NCBI GenBank assembly: GCA_035565975.1
Contig: DATMRT010000090.1
Location: forward strand, 1-39,017
Reading direction: 5' to 3'
DNA: 39,017 nt
Source of the DNA: Ga0077530 sp035565975
Lineage (GTDB): Bacteria; Pseudomonadota; Alphaproteobacteria; Rhizobiales; Hyphomicrobiaceae
Shown: piece by piece, positions 1-7,816 of the stretch
How positions within the stretch are numbered: the stretch's first letter is position 1
Layout: every line of letters starts with the position of its first letter
Position numbers and translations under genes: made by a program
The notes under the pieces: generated by a model
The model's database searches: none
The model's input: the letters and a program-made list of their open reading frames with translations, nothing else
What the model was told of the DNA's origin: nothing

Positions 1-340
1 TGAAGGCCTCGAACTCGTAGATGAAGCCGGCGGTGATCTCAGGCGAGATCTTGGCCGAACCCGTGATGCGCCAGCGTGAGTTGGACTGAGCCGGGCCCAC
101 GACGTAGAGGTCGTCCTGGATGCCGTCGTCCCAGTACATCAATTCCTGCGAGATCTGGCCCGAGATGGTGAGCGAGACCTTGCGGTTACCTTTGCGGGCC
201 GTCGTCGCCTCGAGTTCAGCTACCCGCTCTTCGAGGTCGGCACAGCAATTACCGCCAAGGTCGGCGGCCTTCGCGGGGCCCATACCCCCAACGATCAGCG
301 CGGCGACGGCGGCCATCGTAATGCGACTTAGTGTCGTCAT
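1..340 (-). CDS. Porin, 5' part only (cut by window edge)
   Basis: The minus strand is open from an ATG at 340 to the left edge (113 codons) with no stop. The protein begins with a signal peptide of about 25 residues (hydrophobic AAVAALIVGG, cleavage probably after AKA), then a mature N-terminus starting ADLGGNCCADLEERVAELEA, a short coiled-coil/periplasmic segment, followed by alternating beta-strand sequence (KVSLTISGQIS, WRITGSAKISPEITAGFIYEFE) typical of alphaproteobacterial outer-membrane porins. The start at 340 is preceded by GGGGGA six bases upstream; an in-frame ATG at 355 lies upstream of that ribosome site and is less likely. The barrel and C-terminal strand are outside the window, so substrate preference cannot be judged. 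Family assignment is by N-terminal pattern only. Confidence 0.82.
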   Translation of the reverse strand, partial: MTTLSRITMAAVAALIVGGMGPAKAADLGGNCCADLEERVAELEATTARKGNRKVSLTISGQISQELMYWDDGIQDDLYVVGPAQSNSRWRITGSAKISPEITAGFIYEFEAF

Positions 341-1108
341 CGATCCCCCATTCATCTGTCTAGTGCTCCATTTCCAATGCTTCCAGCGCGGAAGCAGAGT
401 GCGCAGCCCGGCGACGGGCAGGTTCACGCTCCTTCGAAACTGCACGCACGCGCCTCAAGCGCACGCCGTCACGAGGGAACGCGATTGAACAACGCAGAAC
501 TGGACTGGGTTACGCGGCCTGCGGCAGGACCATTTAGCGCCGGGCTTGCTTCCTGCGCCGCGATCCGAGGCGAATGAGAAGCTCACCTCATAGACCGCTA
601 CGATGAACCCTCGACTGGAGGACTCGCCGCACGACTCGACTAGGTGCTTGACCTTTATGTTTCGGCGTGTTCACGGTCTAACAACCTGGAGTTGAAAGCG
701 GCTCGGCGGCCGTGTGCGACGTTCGTAATGAGTCACATTGTGTCCTGAACGACACGCATTTTGTGTGGGCACGCGGTTGAATTCTCACCAACAAGTTAAG
801 AGCACGCGCGAACCCACCGAGATCGGAGCCGGGAACCTTCGCTTCACCCAAGCGATTAGCCAAGAGACGCCCTGCGTGTGCGTGCCGGCATCCTACATTG
901 CAGCCGATGACGTCGGTGCAGGGCGCATGAATGCCGAGCACTGGCCAAAGCACCCGCGCTGTTGCATCCTTGAGAGCGCTTGCACACTGCCGCCGCGATC
1001 CGACATATGGCTCAGCGAGATCAGTCCTCGCCCAACTCGACGGTTGCGCGCGTGTGCTTCAACCCATTTCCCGGCTGAGCCAAGCCAGTATCGACAGGAG
1101 ATGTCACG
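341..1108. other. Intergenic region between divergent porin and sodB
   Basis: About 770 bases separate the divergent porin and sodB genes. Open frames here (for example 738-1112 plus, 678-953 minus) have no recognisable domain, no ribosome site and arginine/cysteine-rich translations, so I treat them as non-coding. The stretch must hold the promoters of both flanking genes, but no pair of hexamers close to consensus could be picked out; no tRNA or structured RNA was recognised. Confidence 0.6.
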
Positions 1109-1702
1109 ATGACCTTCAAGCTGCCCGAACTCCCTTATGCCTACGACGCGCTCGCGCCCTACATGTCTAAGGAGACGCTGGAGTTCCATCACGACAAGCA
1201 TCACCTCGCCTACGTCGACAACGGCAACAAGTTCGCCGGCGCCGGCACGAAGTACGACGGCAAGAGCATCGAGGACATCTGCAAGGAAGCCTTCGCGGCG
1301 AAGGACGCGCCGGTGATCAACAACATCGGCCAGCACTACAATCATATCCATTTCTGGAAGTGGATGAAGAAGGGTGGCGGCGGCAAGAAGCTGCCGGCGA
1401 AGGTTCAGAAGCTCGTCGACGAAATCGGCGGCTACGACAAGGTCCGCACGGACTTCATTGCAGCAGGTGTCGGCCAGTTCGGCTCGGGCTGGGCGTGGCT
1501 TGCCGTCAAGGGCGGCAAGCTCGAGGTCCAGAAGACGCCGAATGGCGAGAACCCGCTCATGCACGGCGCGCAGCCGATCCTCGGCGTCGACGTGTGGGAG
1601 CACAGCTACTACATCGACTATCGCAATGCGCGCCCGAAGTATCTCGAGGCCTGGTTCGACAATCTCGTGAACTGGGAGCACGTCGAAGAGATGCTCGGCT
1701 GA
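1109..1702 (+). CDS. sodB: Superoxide dismutase, Fe/Mn family
   Basis: Converts superoxide to oxygen and hydrogen peroxide, in the cytoplasm. The 197-residue product has the normal family length. All four metal ligands are visible: His27 (in FHHDKHH), His79 (in QHYNH), Asp161 and His165 (in DVWEHSYYIDY). Gln75 occupies the place of the active-site glutamine of iron enzymes (the NAAQVWNH position of E. coli SodB), which favours Fe or a cambialistic enzyme; the C-terminal part reads equally well as Mn type, so metal choice is inference. The start has AGGAG ten bases upstream. The gene stands alone and ends in a strong terminator shared with the convergent bactofilin gene. Confidence 0.96.
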   Translation: MTFKLPELPYAYDALAPYMSKETLEFHHDKHHLAYVDNGNKFAGAGTKYDGKSIEDICKEAFAAKDAPVINNIGQHYNHIHFWKWMKKGGGGKKLPAKVQKLVDEIGGYDKVRTDFIAAGVGQFGSGWAWLAVKGGKLEVQKTPNGENPLMHGAQPILGVDVWEHSYYIDYRNARPKYLEAWFDNLVNWEHVEEMLG

Positions 1703-1732
1703 GCGCGCACGATCAGGCGTTCGACCAATAAG

Positions 1733-1765
1733 AAAGGCCCCGTCCGTTGGCGGGGCCTTTGTCTT
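1733..1765. terminator. Bidirectional rho-independent terminator between sodB and bactofilin gene
   Basis: A perfect 10-bp stem, AAAGGCCCCG at 1733-1742 and CGGGGCCTTT at 1751-1760, encloses an 8-base loop and runs into TTTGTCTT on the plus strand and TTTCTTATT on the minus strand. It lies 31 bases after the sodB stop and 27 bases after the convergent bactofilin stop, so it can end both transcripts. Confidence 0.9.
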
Positions 1766-1791
1766 AATCAGAGAGATTAGTGTCGGCGAGG

Positions 1792-2343
1792 TCAGCTGCT
1801 CGACGAACTGCCCGAGAGATCCGGCCTCAGCTCGCTTGCATCCTGCGCCCTGCGAACGCGCCCCTCGAGCTGCGCCCCCTCATCGACACTCAGCGTCTGA
1901 TGGTGCACGTCACCTTCAACTTTCGCACCCGACTCGAGCATGACGCGGATCCCGCGAATTGTCCCCATGATCGAGCCGAAAACCGTGATCGTCTCGGCTG
2001 ACACCACGCCCGTCACCTTGCCGACGTCCCCGATGATGACCTCGGTGCCGAGCACGTCCCCCTGTACCTCGCCTTCGACGCGAATCTTGCCCTTCGAGAT
2101 GATCCTGAGACCCTGACCGATGATCGTCAGATCCTGCCCAATGATGGAAATGCCGCTGCCCGAGCCGTCATTGGCGGGTCCGGTCGGGATCACCGTCTCG
2201 GAGTGGGCTTGGTGATGCGGCGTCGGCGGCGGTTCGCCCGGGGTGCGCCCCGATATAGGCGACACTGGCTGGAGCCGCATGGCGTCGAGGCGCTGCGGCT
2301 CCGCCGACGCTTTGGGTGAGGTTGAACCGTTACGCGTGAACAT
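1792..2343 (-). CDS. Bactofilin (polymer-forming cytoskeletal protein)
   Basis: Bactofilins polymerise without nucleotide into filaments that localise cell-wall and polar proteins. The 183-residue product has a disordered proline/serine-rich N-terminal tail (about residues 1-65), a central right-handed beta-helix core with the usual repeated turns (TIIGQGLRIISKGKIRVEGE, VQGDVLGTEVIIG, GKVTGVVSAETITVFGSI, RGIRVMLESGAKVEGDVHHQ), and a short tail rich in serine. This matches the DUF583/CcmA fold. I chose the ATG at 2343, giving MFTRNG, because it has GGGGG eight bases upstream and resembles family starts; an in-frame ATG at 2376 would add 11 residues. No wall hydrolase lies next to it, so its specific partner is unknown. 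Confidence 0.88.
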   Translation of the reverse strand: MFTRNGSTSPKASAEPQRLDAMRLQPVSPISGRTPGEPPPTPHHQAHSETVIPTGPANDGSGSGISIIGQDLTIIGQGLRIISKGKIRVEGEVQGDVLGTEVIIGDVGKVTGVVSAETITVFGSIMGTIRGIRVMLESGAKVEGDVHHQTLSVDEGAQLEGRVRRAQDASELRPDLSGSSSSS

Positions 2344-2625
2344 TTCTGGCCCCCGTATCATTTTGCCAAGCGACATCGACAGTGCCGCTCAGCAAGCCAA
2401 ACATGGGGCCATGGTCGAAATGTGTCTTTTCGAGGAGCATAAGCTGAAGGACGTATGAATGCCATCTGTGCGCAAACGACCTCGGCGTACGCAGGACGCA
2501 GCGCGCCCTGTGTGAACGCATTGACGGGCCGCTAGACCGCTGCAAATCTGCGCCCTGATCGAGACACACCGCGGGCCTCGAAAAGCCCGCCGACGCAACG
2601 ACGGATCGCGAAAAGAGAGAACGCC

Positions 2626-3432
2626 ATGGACTTCAGCGGGAAAGTTGCCGTCATCACTGGCGCCGCCAATGGTATCGGTCGTGCCGCCTCCCTCGCCTTC
2701 GCGGCCCGGGGCGCCAAGGTCGTGGTCGTCGATCGCGATGCGGCGGGCGCCGAGAAGACCGCACAGGAAATCCGCGGGAAGGGTGGCGAGGCGCTGGCCG
2801 TTGCCGCTGACGTGACCAAGTCGGCCGACGTCGCCCGTTACGTAAAGGCCGCGACCGACGCCTACGGTCAGATCGACTGCTTCTTCAACAATGCCGGTAT
2901 CGAGGGCAAGGTGGCGCCGATCGCCGAATACGACGAGGCGACATTCGACTCTGTCATTGGCGTAAATCTCAAAGGCGTTTTCCTCGGGCTTCGGCACGTC
3001 CTCCCAGTCATGATCGCGCAGGGCAGCGGCGCCATCGTGAACACCGCATCGGTCGCCGGCATCACGGGCACGCCGGGCCTCGGCCCGTACGTCGCCACAA
3101 AACACGCCGTCATCGGGCTGACCAAATCCGTTTCCGGCGAGGTGGCTCGCCAGGGCATCCGTGTGAACGCCGTCCTGCCCGGACCCGTCGACACACGCAT
3201 GATCCATTCCATCGAGGCGATGATCAATCCGTCCGACGCCGAAGCCGTCAGCGCACGCTACCAGGCATCAATTCCCATGGGCCGCTACGCGACCGTGGGC
3301 GAAATCGCCAGCACGGTCCTCTTCTTGTGCTCGGACCTCGCCAGTGGGATCACGGGCGCCCAGTACGTCGTGGACGGCGGGCGGACGGCGACGGGCGGCG
3401 CCGCGACCACGGTCGGCGCGCCTCGCAACTGA
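2626..3432 (+). CDS. Short-chain dehydrogenase/reductase (SDR), classical type
   Basis: A 268-residue Rossmann-fold oxidoreductase. The cofactor glycine motif TGAANGIG covers residues 11-18, Asp36 at the end of the second strand predicts NAD(H) rather than NADP(H), NNAG is at 88-91, and the catalytic tetrad is Asn114, Ser142, Tyr155 and Lys159. The C-terminus carries SDLASGITGAQYVVDGG, the usual last strand of the family, then an odd alanine/glycine/threonine-rich tail of about 15 residues. GAGAG precedes the ATG. It is transcribed alone, with long gaps on both sides, so the context does not reveal the substrate. It is similar to glucose 1-dehydrogenase or 2,5-dichloro-diol dehydrogenase annotations, but no substrate should be assumed. 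Confidence 0.93.
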   Translation: MDFSGKVAVITGAANGIGRAASLAFAARGAKVVVVDRDAAGAEKTAQEIRGKGGEALAVAADVTKSADVARYVKAATDAYGQIDCFFNNAGIEGKVAPIAEYDEATFDSVIGVNLKGVFLGLRHVLPVMIAQGSGAIVNTASVAGITGTPGLGPYVATKHAVIGLTKSVSGEVARQGIRVNAVLPGPVDTRMIHSIEAMINPSDAEAVSARYQASIPMGRYATVGEIASTVLFLCSDLASGITGAQYVVDGGRTATGGAATTVGAPRN

Positions 3433-3801
3433 TGCGATCACTCATCAAGGACCGGGGAACAGCCGCCATCTGTGGCCCGGCGGCATCCCGCCGCGGCCCC
3501 GATGCAGCTATTCCGTGCAAGCGCGACTAAAGACACACCATTGAATGTTGCATAGCGGCACCTGTTTTGGCATGGTCCGCCCGCCAATCCCGACCGGGCG
3601 CGTACTGACGGCGGGAGCCGGCACTACGCGCCAGGCGGCGCCATAACGTCTTTCCTTGCAACGTACCGGCAGGCCAGCGGCAGCCGGAGCGCTGCGGGGT
3701 TTTCGCTTTGCCGTGCGTTTCGCGGTCATGGTGGCGTCACCACGGCTGCGCGCACTTCGAGCCCTGAAGGGGGCATCTGACCAACGGGGAGCACTCTACC
3801 C
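3433..3801. other. Intergenic region upstream of hppA
   Basis: The 369 bases between the SDR gene and hppA contain no convincing gene. A relatively AT-richer stretch around 3525-3575 is the likeliest promoter area, but no -35/-10 pair close to consensus is visible. Several short GC-rich inverted repeats occur around 3580-3650. The hppA ribosome site (GGGGAGC at about 3788) is at its right end. Confidence 0.5.
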
Positions 3802-5940
3802 ATGCAGTCCATCTTGTGGGCCATCATCATCTGTGGCCTGCTTTCGATTGCCTATGGCGCGTTCACGATCCGCGCCGTGATGGCGTCGGACGCCGGCAAC
3901 GCGCGCATGCAGGAGATCGCCGGCGCGATCCAGGAAGGCGCCCAAGCCTACCTAACGCGCCAGTACCAGACGATCGCCATTGCGGGCGTCCCCATCTTCA
4001 TCATCGTCGGACTGTTCCTCGGTTGGCTCGTGGCCATCGGCTTCCTGATCGGCGCCGTGCTGTCGGGTCTCGCGGGCTTCGTCGGCATGCACGTGTCGGT
4101 GCGCGCCAACGTGCGCACAGCTCAGGCGTCCACGGTCTCCCTCGCCGACGGTCTCTCGATGGCCTTCCGCGCCGGCGCGGTGACCGGTCTGCTCGTTGCC
4201 GGCCTCGCGCTGCTCGGTGTGGTCGTCTACTACGCTGTTCTGACGGCGGGTATGGGCTACGGCACGACCGATCGTACGGTCATCGACTCGCTCGTCGCCC
4301 TCGGTTTCGGCGCTTCGCTCATCTCGATCTTCGCGCGTCTCGGCGGCGGCATCTTCACGAAGGGCGCCGACGTCGGCGGTGATCTCGTCGGCAAGGTCGA
4401 GGCCGGCATTCCGGAGGACGATCCACGCAATCCGGCAACGATCGCCGACAACGTCGGCGACAACGTCGGCGACTGCGCCGGCATGGCGGCGGACCTCTTC
4501 GAGACCTATGCAGTGACGGTCGTCGCCACCATGGTGCTCGCGGCCATCTACTTCGTCGGCCAGCCCGTCGTCGGCACGCTCATGATCTTCCCGCTGGCAA
4601 TCTGCGGCATCTGCGTCGTCACGTCGATCATCGGCACGTACTTCGTCCGCCTCGGCGCCAACCAGTCGATCATGGGTGCGCTTTACAAGGGCATCATCGC
4701 CACCGGCGTCCTCTCGCTGATCGCGCTCTACCCGCTCACCGACTACATGCTCGGCATGGACTCGGTGTTCAAAACCACGAGCGGTTTCAGCTTCACCGGC
4801 ATGGACCTCTTCTGGTGCGGCGTGGTCGGACTTGCGGTAACGGCGCTCATCATCGTCGTGACCGAGTACTACACCGGCATCGGCTACCGCCCGGTACGCT
4901 CGATCAGCCAGGCCTCCGTCACCGGCCACGGCACGAACGTCATCCAAGGCCTCGCCGTGAGCCTCGAGGCAACGGCTCTGCCGGCGCTCATCATTGTCGC
5001 GGGCATCATCATCACGTTCAAGCTCGCCGGCCTCTTCGGCATCGCGATCGCGGTCACCACCATGCTCGCGCTCGCCGGCATGGTCGTTGCGCTCGACGCC
5101 TTCGGCCCAGTCACCGACAACGCCGGCGGTATCGCCGAGATGGCGGGCCTGCCGAAGGAGATCCGCCGCACGACCGACGCGCTCGACGCGGTCGGAAACA
5201 CGACCAAGGCGGTCACCAAGGGCTACGCGATCGGCTCCGCCGGTCTCGGCGCACTGGTGCTGTTCGCGGCCTACAATGAAGACCTCAAGTACTTCATCAG
5301 TCAGGCGCAGCCGGGATCGCTCTTCCACAACCTGACGGTCGACTTCTCGCTGTCCAACCCGTACGTCGTCGTCGGCCTGCTGTTCGGTGGCCTGCTGCCG
5401 TACCTGTTCGGCGGCATCGCGATGACGGCCGTCGGCCGCGCAGCCTCCTCGATCGTCGAGGAAGTGCGTCGCCAGTTCAAAGAGAAACCGGGCATCATGA
5501 AGGGCACCGACAAGCCCGACTATGCCCGCGCCGTCGACATGCTGACGCGCGCCGCGATCAAGGAAATGATCGTGCCGTCGCTGCTGCCCGTTCTCTCGCC
5601 GATCGTCTGCTTCTTCCTCGTGAAGTGGATTGCCGGCACGGGCAACGCGTTCGCGGCGCTCGGCGCCATGCTGCTCGGCGTGATCGTGACAGGCCTCTTC
5701 GTCGCCATCTCGATGACGGCCGGCGGCGGCGCCTGGGACAACGCCAAGAAGGCCTTCGAGGACGGTTTCGTCGACAAGGACGGCGTGAAGCACCTCAAAG
5801 GCTCGGAGGCGCACAAGGCCTCGGTCACGGGTGACACCGTTGGCGATCCCTACAAGGACACCGCCGGCCCCGCCGTGAATCCGATGATCAAGATCACCAA
5901 CATCGTGGCGCTCTTGCTGCTGGCGATCTTGGCGCATTGA
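3802..5940 (+). CDS. hppA: K+-independent proton-pumping membrane pyrophosphatase
   Basis: Hydrolyses pyrophosphate at the inner membrane and pumps protons, saving energy from biosynthetic PPi. The 712-residue protein has about 16 hydrophobic segments and usual family length. The catalytic loop begins at Asp190 (DVGGDLVGKVEAGIPEDDP) and continues through NPATIADNVGDNVGDCAGM; a second acidic loop, TDNAGGIAEMAG, and the last one, GDTVGDPYKDTAGP, are intact. Lys469 and Thr472 in GNTTKAVTKG mark the K+-independent subfamily; K+-dependent enzymes have Ala and Gly/Ala there. GGGGAGC lies upstream of the ATG. The gene is monocistronic, followed by a terminator and a repeat cluster. A 716-codon frame on the opposite strand is a codon-bias shadow. 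Confidence 0.98.
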   Translation: MQSILWAIIICGLLSIAYGAFTIRAVMASDAGNARMQEIAGAIQEGAQAYLTRQYQTIAIAGVPIFIIVGLFLGWLVAIGFLIGAVLSGLAGFVGMHVSVRANVRTAQASTVSLADGLSMAFRAGAVTGLLVAGLALLGVVVYYAVLTAGMGYGTTDRTVIDSLVALGFGASLISIFARLGGGIFTKGADVGGDLVGKVEAGIPEDDPRNPATIADNVGDNVGDCAGMAADLFETYAVTVVATMVLAAIYFVGQPVVGTLMIFPLAICGICVVTSIIGTYFVRLGANQSIMGALYKGIIATGVLSLIALYPLTDYMLGMDSVFKTTSGFSFTGMDLFWCGVVGLAVTALIIVVTEYYTGIGYRPVRSISQASVTGHGTNVIQGLAVSLEATALPALIIVAGIIITFKLAGLFGIAIAVTTMLALAGMVVALDAFGPVTDNAGGIAEMAGLPKEIRRTTDALDAVGNTTKAVTKGYAIGSAGLGALVLFAAYNEDLKYFISQAQPGSLFHNLTVDFSLSNPYVVVGLLFGGLLPYLFGGIAMTAVGRAASSIVEEVRRQFKEKPGIMKGTDKPDYARAVDMLTRAAIKEMIVPSLLPVLSPIVCFFLVKWIAGTGNAFAALGAMLLGVIVTGLFVAISMTAGGGAWDNAKKAFEDGFVDKDGVKHLKGSEAHKASVTGDTVGDPYKDTAGPAVNPMIKITNIVALLLLAILAH

Positions 5941-5947
5941 TCTGGTT

Positions 5948-6010
5948 GCCGCGGGCTGCTGGGAAGAGGTGCTTCGCAACCGAACCCCGGTGCCATGCCC
6001 GCGGCGGCCA
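5948..6010 (+). repeat. 63-bp dispersed repeat, copy A
   Basis: This stretch, starting just after the hppA stop, matches the reverse complement of 31619-31681 with about 85 per cent identity (conserved blocks: GCCGCGGGCTGCTGG, GGTGCTTCGCAACC and GTGCCATGCCCGCGGCGG). Its ends, GCCGCGGG and CCCGCGGCGG, are roughly complementary, so it can form a stem. Both copies lie beside a palindromic REP-type element. Confidence 0.75.
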
Positions 6011-6027
6011 TACCTAGACGAGACAGG

Positions 6028-6057
6028 CGCGGCGCTCGAAAGGGCGCCGCGTTTTCC
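6028..6057 (+). terminator. Rho-independent terminator of hppA
   Basis: Perfect 8-bp stem CGCGGCGC (6028-6035) and GCGCCGCG (6044-6051) with an 8-base loop, followed directly by TTTTCC. It lies about 90 bases after the hppA stop, between the 63-bp repeat and the large palindrome. Confidence 0.75.
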
Positions 6058-6399
6058 ATTTGGGCTTCGCGCTTTCAGCGCGAGTGGGGCCGCAGGCCCC
6101 ACACCCCGCTCGGGGGGACACCCCCGAACCCCCGTCTTTTATCGACTTGGAGCAAACGGCGAGCGCCGTCATGTCCCTTCTCCCCGTCCTACACGGGGAG
6201 AAGGTTAGGATGAGGGGCGGCACAATCGCTGACGTTTGCGTATGCCGCCGCCCCTCACCCCGGCCCTCTCCCCGCAAGCGCGGGGAGAGGGGGGAGACGG
6301 CGCCAGCCGTGAACTCCAATTCCATAAAAAAGAAGGGGGTCCGGGGTCTCCCCGGTTGGGGCCAGGGGCGAAAGCCCCGTTGCGCCAGAGGCGCAAATC
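6057..6399. repeat. 343-bp inverted-repeat (REPIN/MITE-like) element
   Basis: The two halves are imperfect inverted repeats over about 165 bases, with the centre near 6228-6240. Outer arms: 6061-6140 (hairpins CGCGCT/AGCGCG, TGGGGCC/GGCCCCA, then ACACCCCCGAACCCCCGTC) pair with 6326-6396. Middle: TTGGAGCAAACGGC at 6147-6160 mirrors the complement of 6305-6320 (TTGGAGTTCACGGC), and GCGCCGTC mirrors GACGGCGC. Core: the CCTTCTCCCCGT...GGGGAGAAGG hairpin at 6176-6202 mirrors CCCTCTCCCCGC...GGGGAGAGGG at 6265-6291, each next to GAGGGGCGGC or its complement. It carries no gene and no clear target duplication. Related pieces occur at 31468-31587 (core only) and 35585-35729 (outer arms only). A REP-associated transposase is not present in the window. 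Confidence 0.8.
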
Positions 6400-6471
6400 C
6401 TCGCTTCCGCTTGCTGAGCCCCTGCGCATTTGCTTCCCTCCTCTCAACGACATACGCAGGAGGAAACGGCG

Positions 6472-7410
6472 ATGCCGACAATCGGACTGGTGGGCGTGGG
6501 GTTGATCGGCCGCGCGTGGGCGAATGTGTTCTCGCGCGCGGGCTGGGATGTCGTGATGTGGGACGCCAATCCGGACGCGACGACGGCCGCGCCACGTCTC
6601 GTTGCCGAATCGCTGCACGATCTCGCGCGGCACGGCCTCGTCACGGATCCCGCAAAGGCTGCCGCCCGCCTCAGAACTGCGCCGACGCTGGAAGATGCGG
6701 TGAAAGGTGTCGATCTCGTGCAGGAGTCCGGCCCGGAGCGTCTCGAAGACAAGCTCGCCATCTGGGCACGGCTCGACGCGGCGGCGGCGCCGGAGACGGT
6801 GCTCGCCTCTTCCACCTCCGCAATCGTCGCGTCGCTTTTCACGGAGAAGCTCGCAGGCCGCGCGCGCTGTCTCGTCGCGCATCCGGTGAACCCGCCGCAT
6901 CTCGTACCGATCGTCGAGTTGTGTGGCGCACCGTGGACGAGCCAGGAGACAATCACCAAGGCCCGTGCCCTCTATAAGAGCGTGGGGCAAGTCCCTATCG
7001 AGGTGAAGAAGGAAATCGACGGTTTCATCCTCAATCGCCTGCAGGTCGCGCTGCTGACGGAAGCGTTCCGCCTCGTCGACGAGGGCTATGTCACGCCGCA
7101 GGATCTCGACCACACGATCGCGGACGGCCTCGGCCTTCGTTGGGCATTCATGGGGCCCTTTGAGACCATCGAGCTCAATGCCCCGAAAGGCACCGCCGAT
7201 TACTGCGAGCGCTACGGCGACTGGTTCCGCCGCTACATGAAGGACTTGCCAAAGCCGTCGGTGTGGGAGGAGGCGAGCTGGCGGCGGGTTTCCGATGCGT
7301 GGGGGGCACCGCCTGCGCCCGAGAAGATCGCGGAGAAATCGCTGTGGCGGAACGAGCGCCTCGCCGCGCTTGCCGCTCACAAAAAGGCGCAAAAGAAATT
7401 CGAGCCCTGA
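6472..7410 (+). CDS. 3-hydroxyacyl-CoA dehydrogenase family protein (CRYL1/L-gulonate dehydrogenase-like)
   Basis: An NAD-dependent dehydrogenase of 312 residues. The N-terminal Rossmann domain has GVGLIG at residues 8-13 and Asp31 after the second strand (NAD preference). The catalytic histidine lies in AHPVNPPHLVPIVEL. The C-terminal helical domain has FILNRLQVALLTEAFRLVDE and GLGLRWAFMGPFETIELNA, which resembles lambda-crystallin/L-gulonate 3-dehydrogenase and L-carnitine dehydrogenase more than the fatty-oxidation FadB enzymes. I therefore expect a small 3-hydroxy acid or carnitine-like substrate, but this is inference. The start is the ATG at 6472 with AGGAGG ten bases upstream; an upstream in-frame ATG at 6430 would put the ribosome site inside the gene. 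The 343-bp palindrome ends 72 bases before it. Confidence 0.9.
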   Translation: MPTIGLVGVGLIGRAWANVFSRAGWDVVMWDANPDATTAAPRLVAESLHDLARHGLVTDPAKAAARLRTAPTLEDAVKGVDLVQESGPERLEDKLAIWARLDAAAAPETVLASSTSAIVASLFTEKLAGRARCLVAHPVNPPHLVPIVELCGAPWTSQETITKARALYKSVGQVPIEVKKEIDGFILNRLQVALLTEAFRLVDEGYVTPQDLDHTIADGLGLRWAFMGPFETIELNAPKGTADYCERYGDWFRRYMKDLPKPSVWEEASWRRVSDAWGAPPAPEKIAEKSLWRNERLAALAAHKKAQKKFEP

Positions 7411-7453
7411 ACGCGGCCCGATGCGCATGATGGACGTCCACCATACCGCGTCA

Positions 7454-7483
7454 TTGACAGGTGACTAAATGGTCACCTATAGT
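7454..7483 (+). promoter_or_regulatory. Promoter with embedded palindromic operator of the ArsR gene
   Basis: A consensus -35 box TTGACA (7454-7459) and a -10 box TATAGT (7478-7483) are 18 bases apart. The spacer holds a perfect 7-bp inverted repeat, AGGTGAC (7459-7465) and GTCACCT (7472-7478) with a 6-base centre, the size and place expected for an autorepressor operator that blocks RNA polymerase. The palindrome includes the ATG at 7469 that would conventionally start the downstream gene. Confidence 0.75.
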
Positions 7484-7816
7484 TCGGACGTGACCGACGA
7501 CGACCTCGTATTCAAAGCGCTTGCTGATCCGACGCGTCGTTTCCTTCTGGACCTGCTTTTCCAGCGCGACGGCCGCACGCTGAAAGAGCTCGAATCCGGG
7601 CTGGAGATGACCCGCTTCGGCGTCATGAAGCATCTCAAGATCCTGGAGGAGGCAGGTCTCGTCGTCACGCGCCGGTCGGGCCGGGAGAAGCTCCACTTTC
7701 TCAATCCGGTCCCAATTCGGATCATCCATGACCGGTGGATCGACAAGTATCGCGAACGGCAGGTCTCGGCGCTCCTCGCGCTGAAGGCCGAGCTCGAGGA
7801 AAAGGATGAATCATGA
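7469..7816 (+). CDS. ArsR-family transcriptional regulator (SRPBCC-coupled type)
   Basis: A 115-residue winged-helix repressor: DLVFKALADPTRRFLLDLL is the usual first helices, TLKELESGLEMTRFGVMKHL the helix-turn-helix, and GLVVTRRSGREKLHFLN the wing. No CxC metal-binding motif is visible, so it is not a classical arsenic sensor. Its stop overlaps the SRPBCC gene start by four bases (ATGA), so the two are translationally coupled and surely co-regulated. The start is uncertain. The ATG at 7469 has AGGTGA as a possible ribosome site, but this ATG lies between the -35 and -10 boxes of a near-consensus promoter. If that promoter is used, translation begins at the in-frame GTG at 7490, seven bases after the -10 box, giving a leaderless mRNA and a 108-residue protein. 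Confidence 0.93.
   Translation: MVTYSSDVTDDDLVFKALADPTRRFLLDLLFQRDGRTLKELESGLEMTRFGVMKHLKILEEAGLVVTRRSGREKLHFLNPVPIRIIHDRWIDKYRERQVSALLALKAELEEKDES

Noticed and set aside
980..1008. Possible sodB promoter TTGCAC-N17-ACATAT
   Set aside because: Only five of twelve positions match the consensus; similar matches occur by chance in many places.
738..1112. 124-codon frame upstream of sodB
   Set aside because: No ribosome site, no domain, Cys/Arg/Pro-rich product, and it overlaps the sodB ribosome site.
3952..6102. 716-codon open frame antisense to hppA
   Set aside because: Its translation is Arg/Asp/Glu/His-rich without domain or ribosome site; long antisense frames are common in high-GC genes with strong third-position bias, and the sense strand encodes an unmistakable H+-pyrophosphatase.
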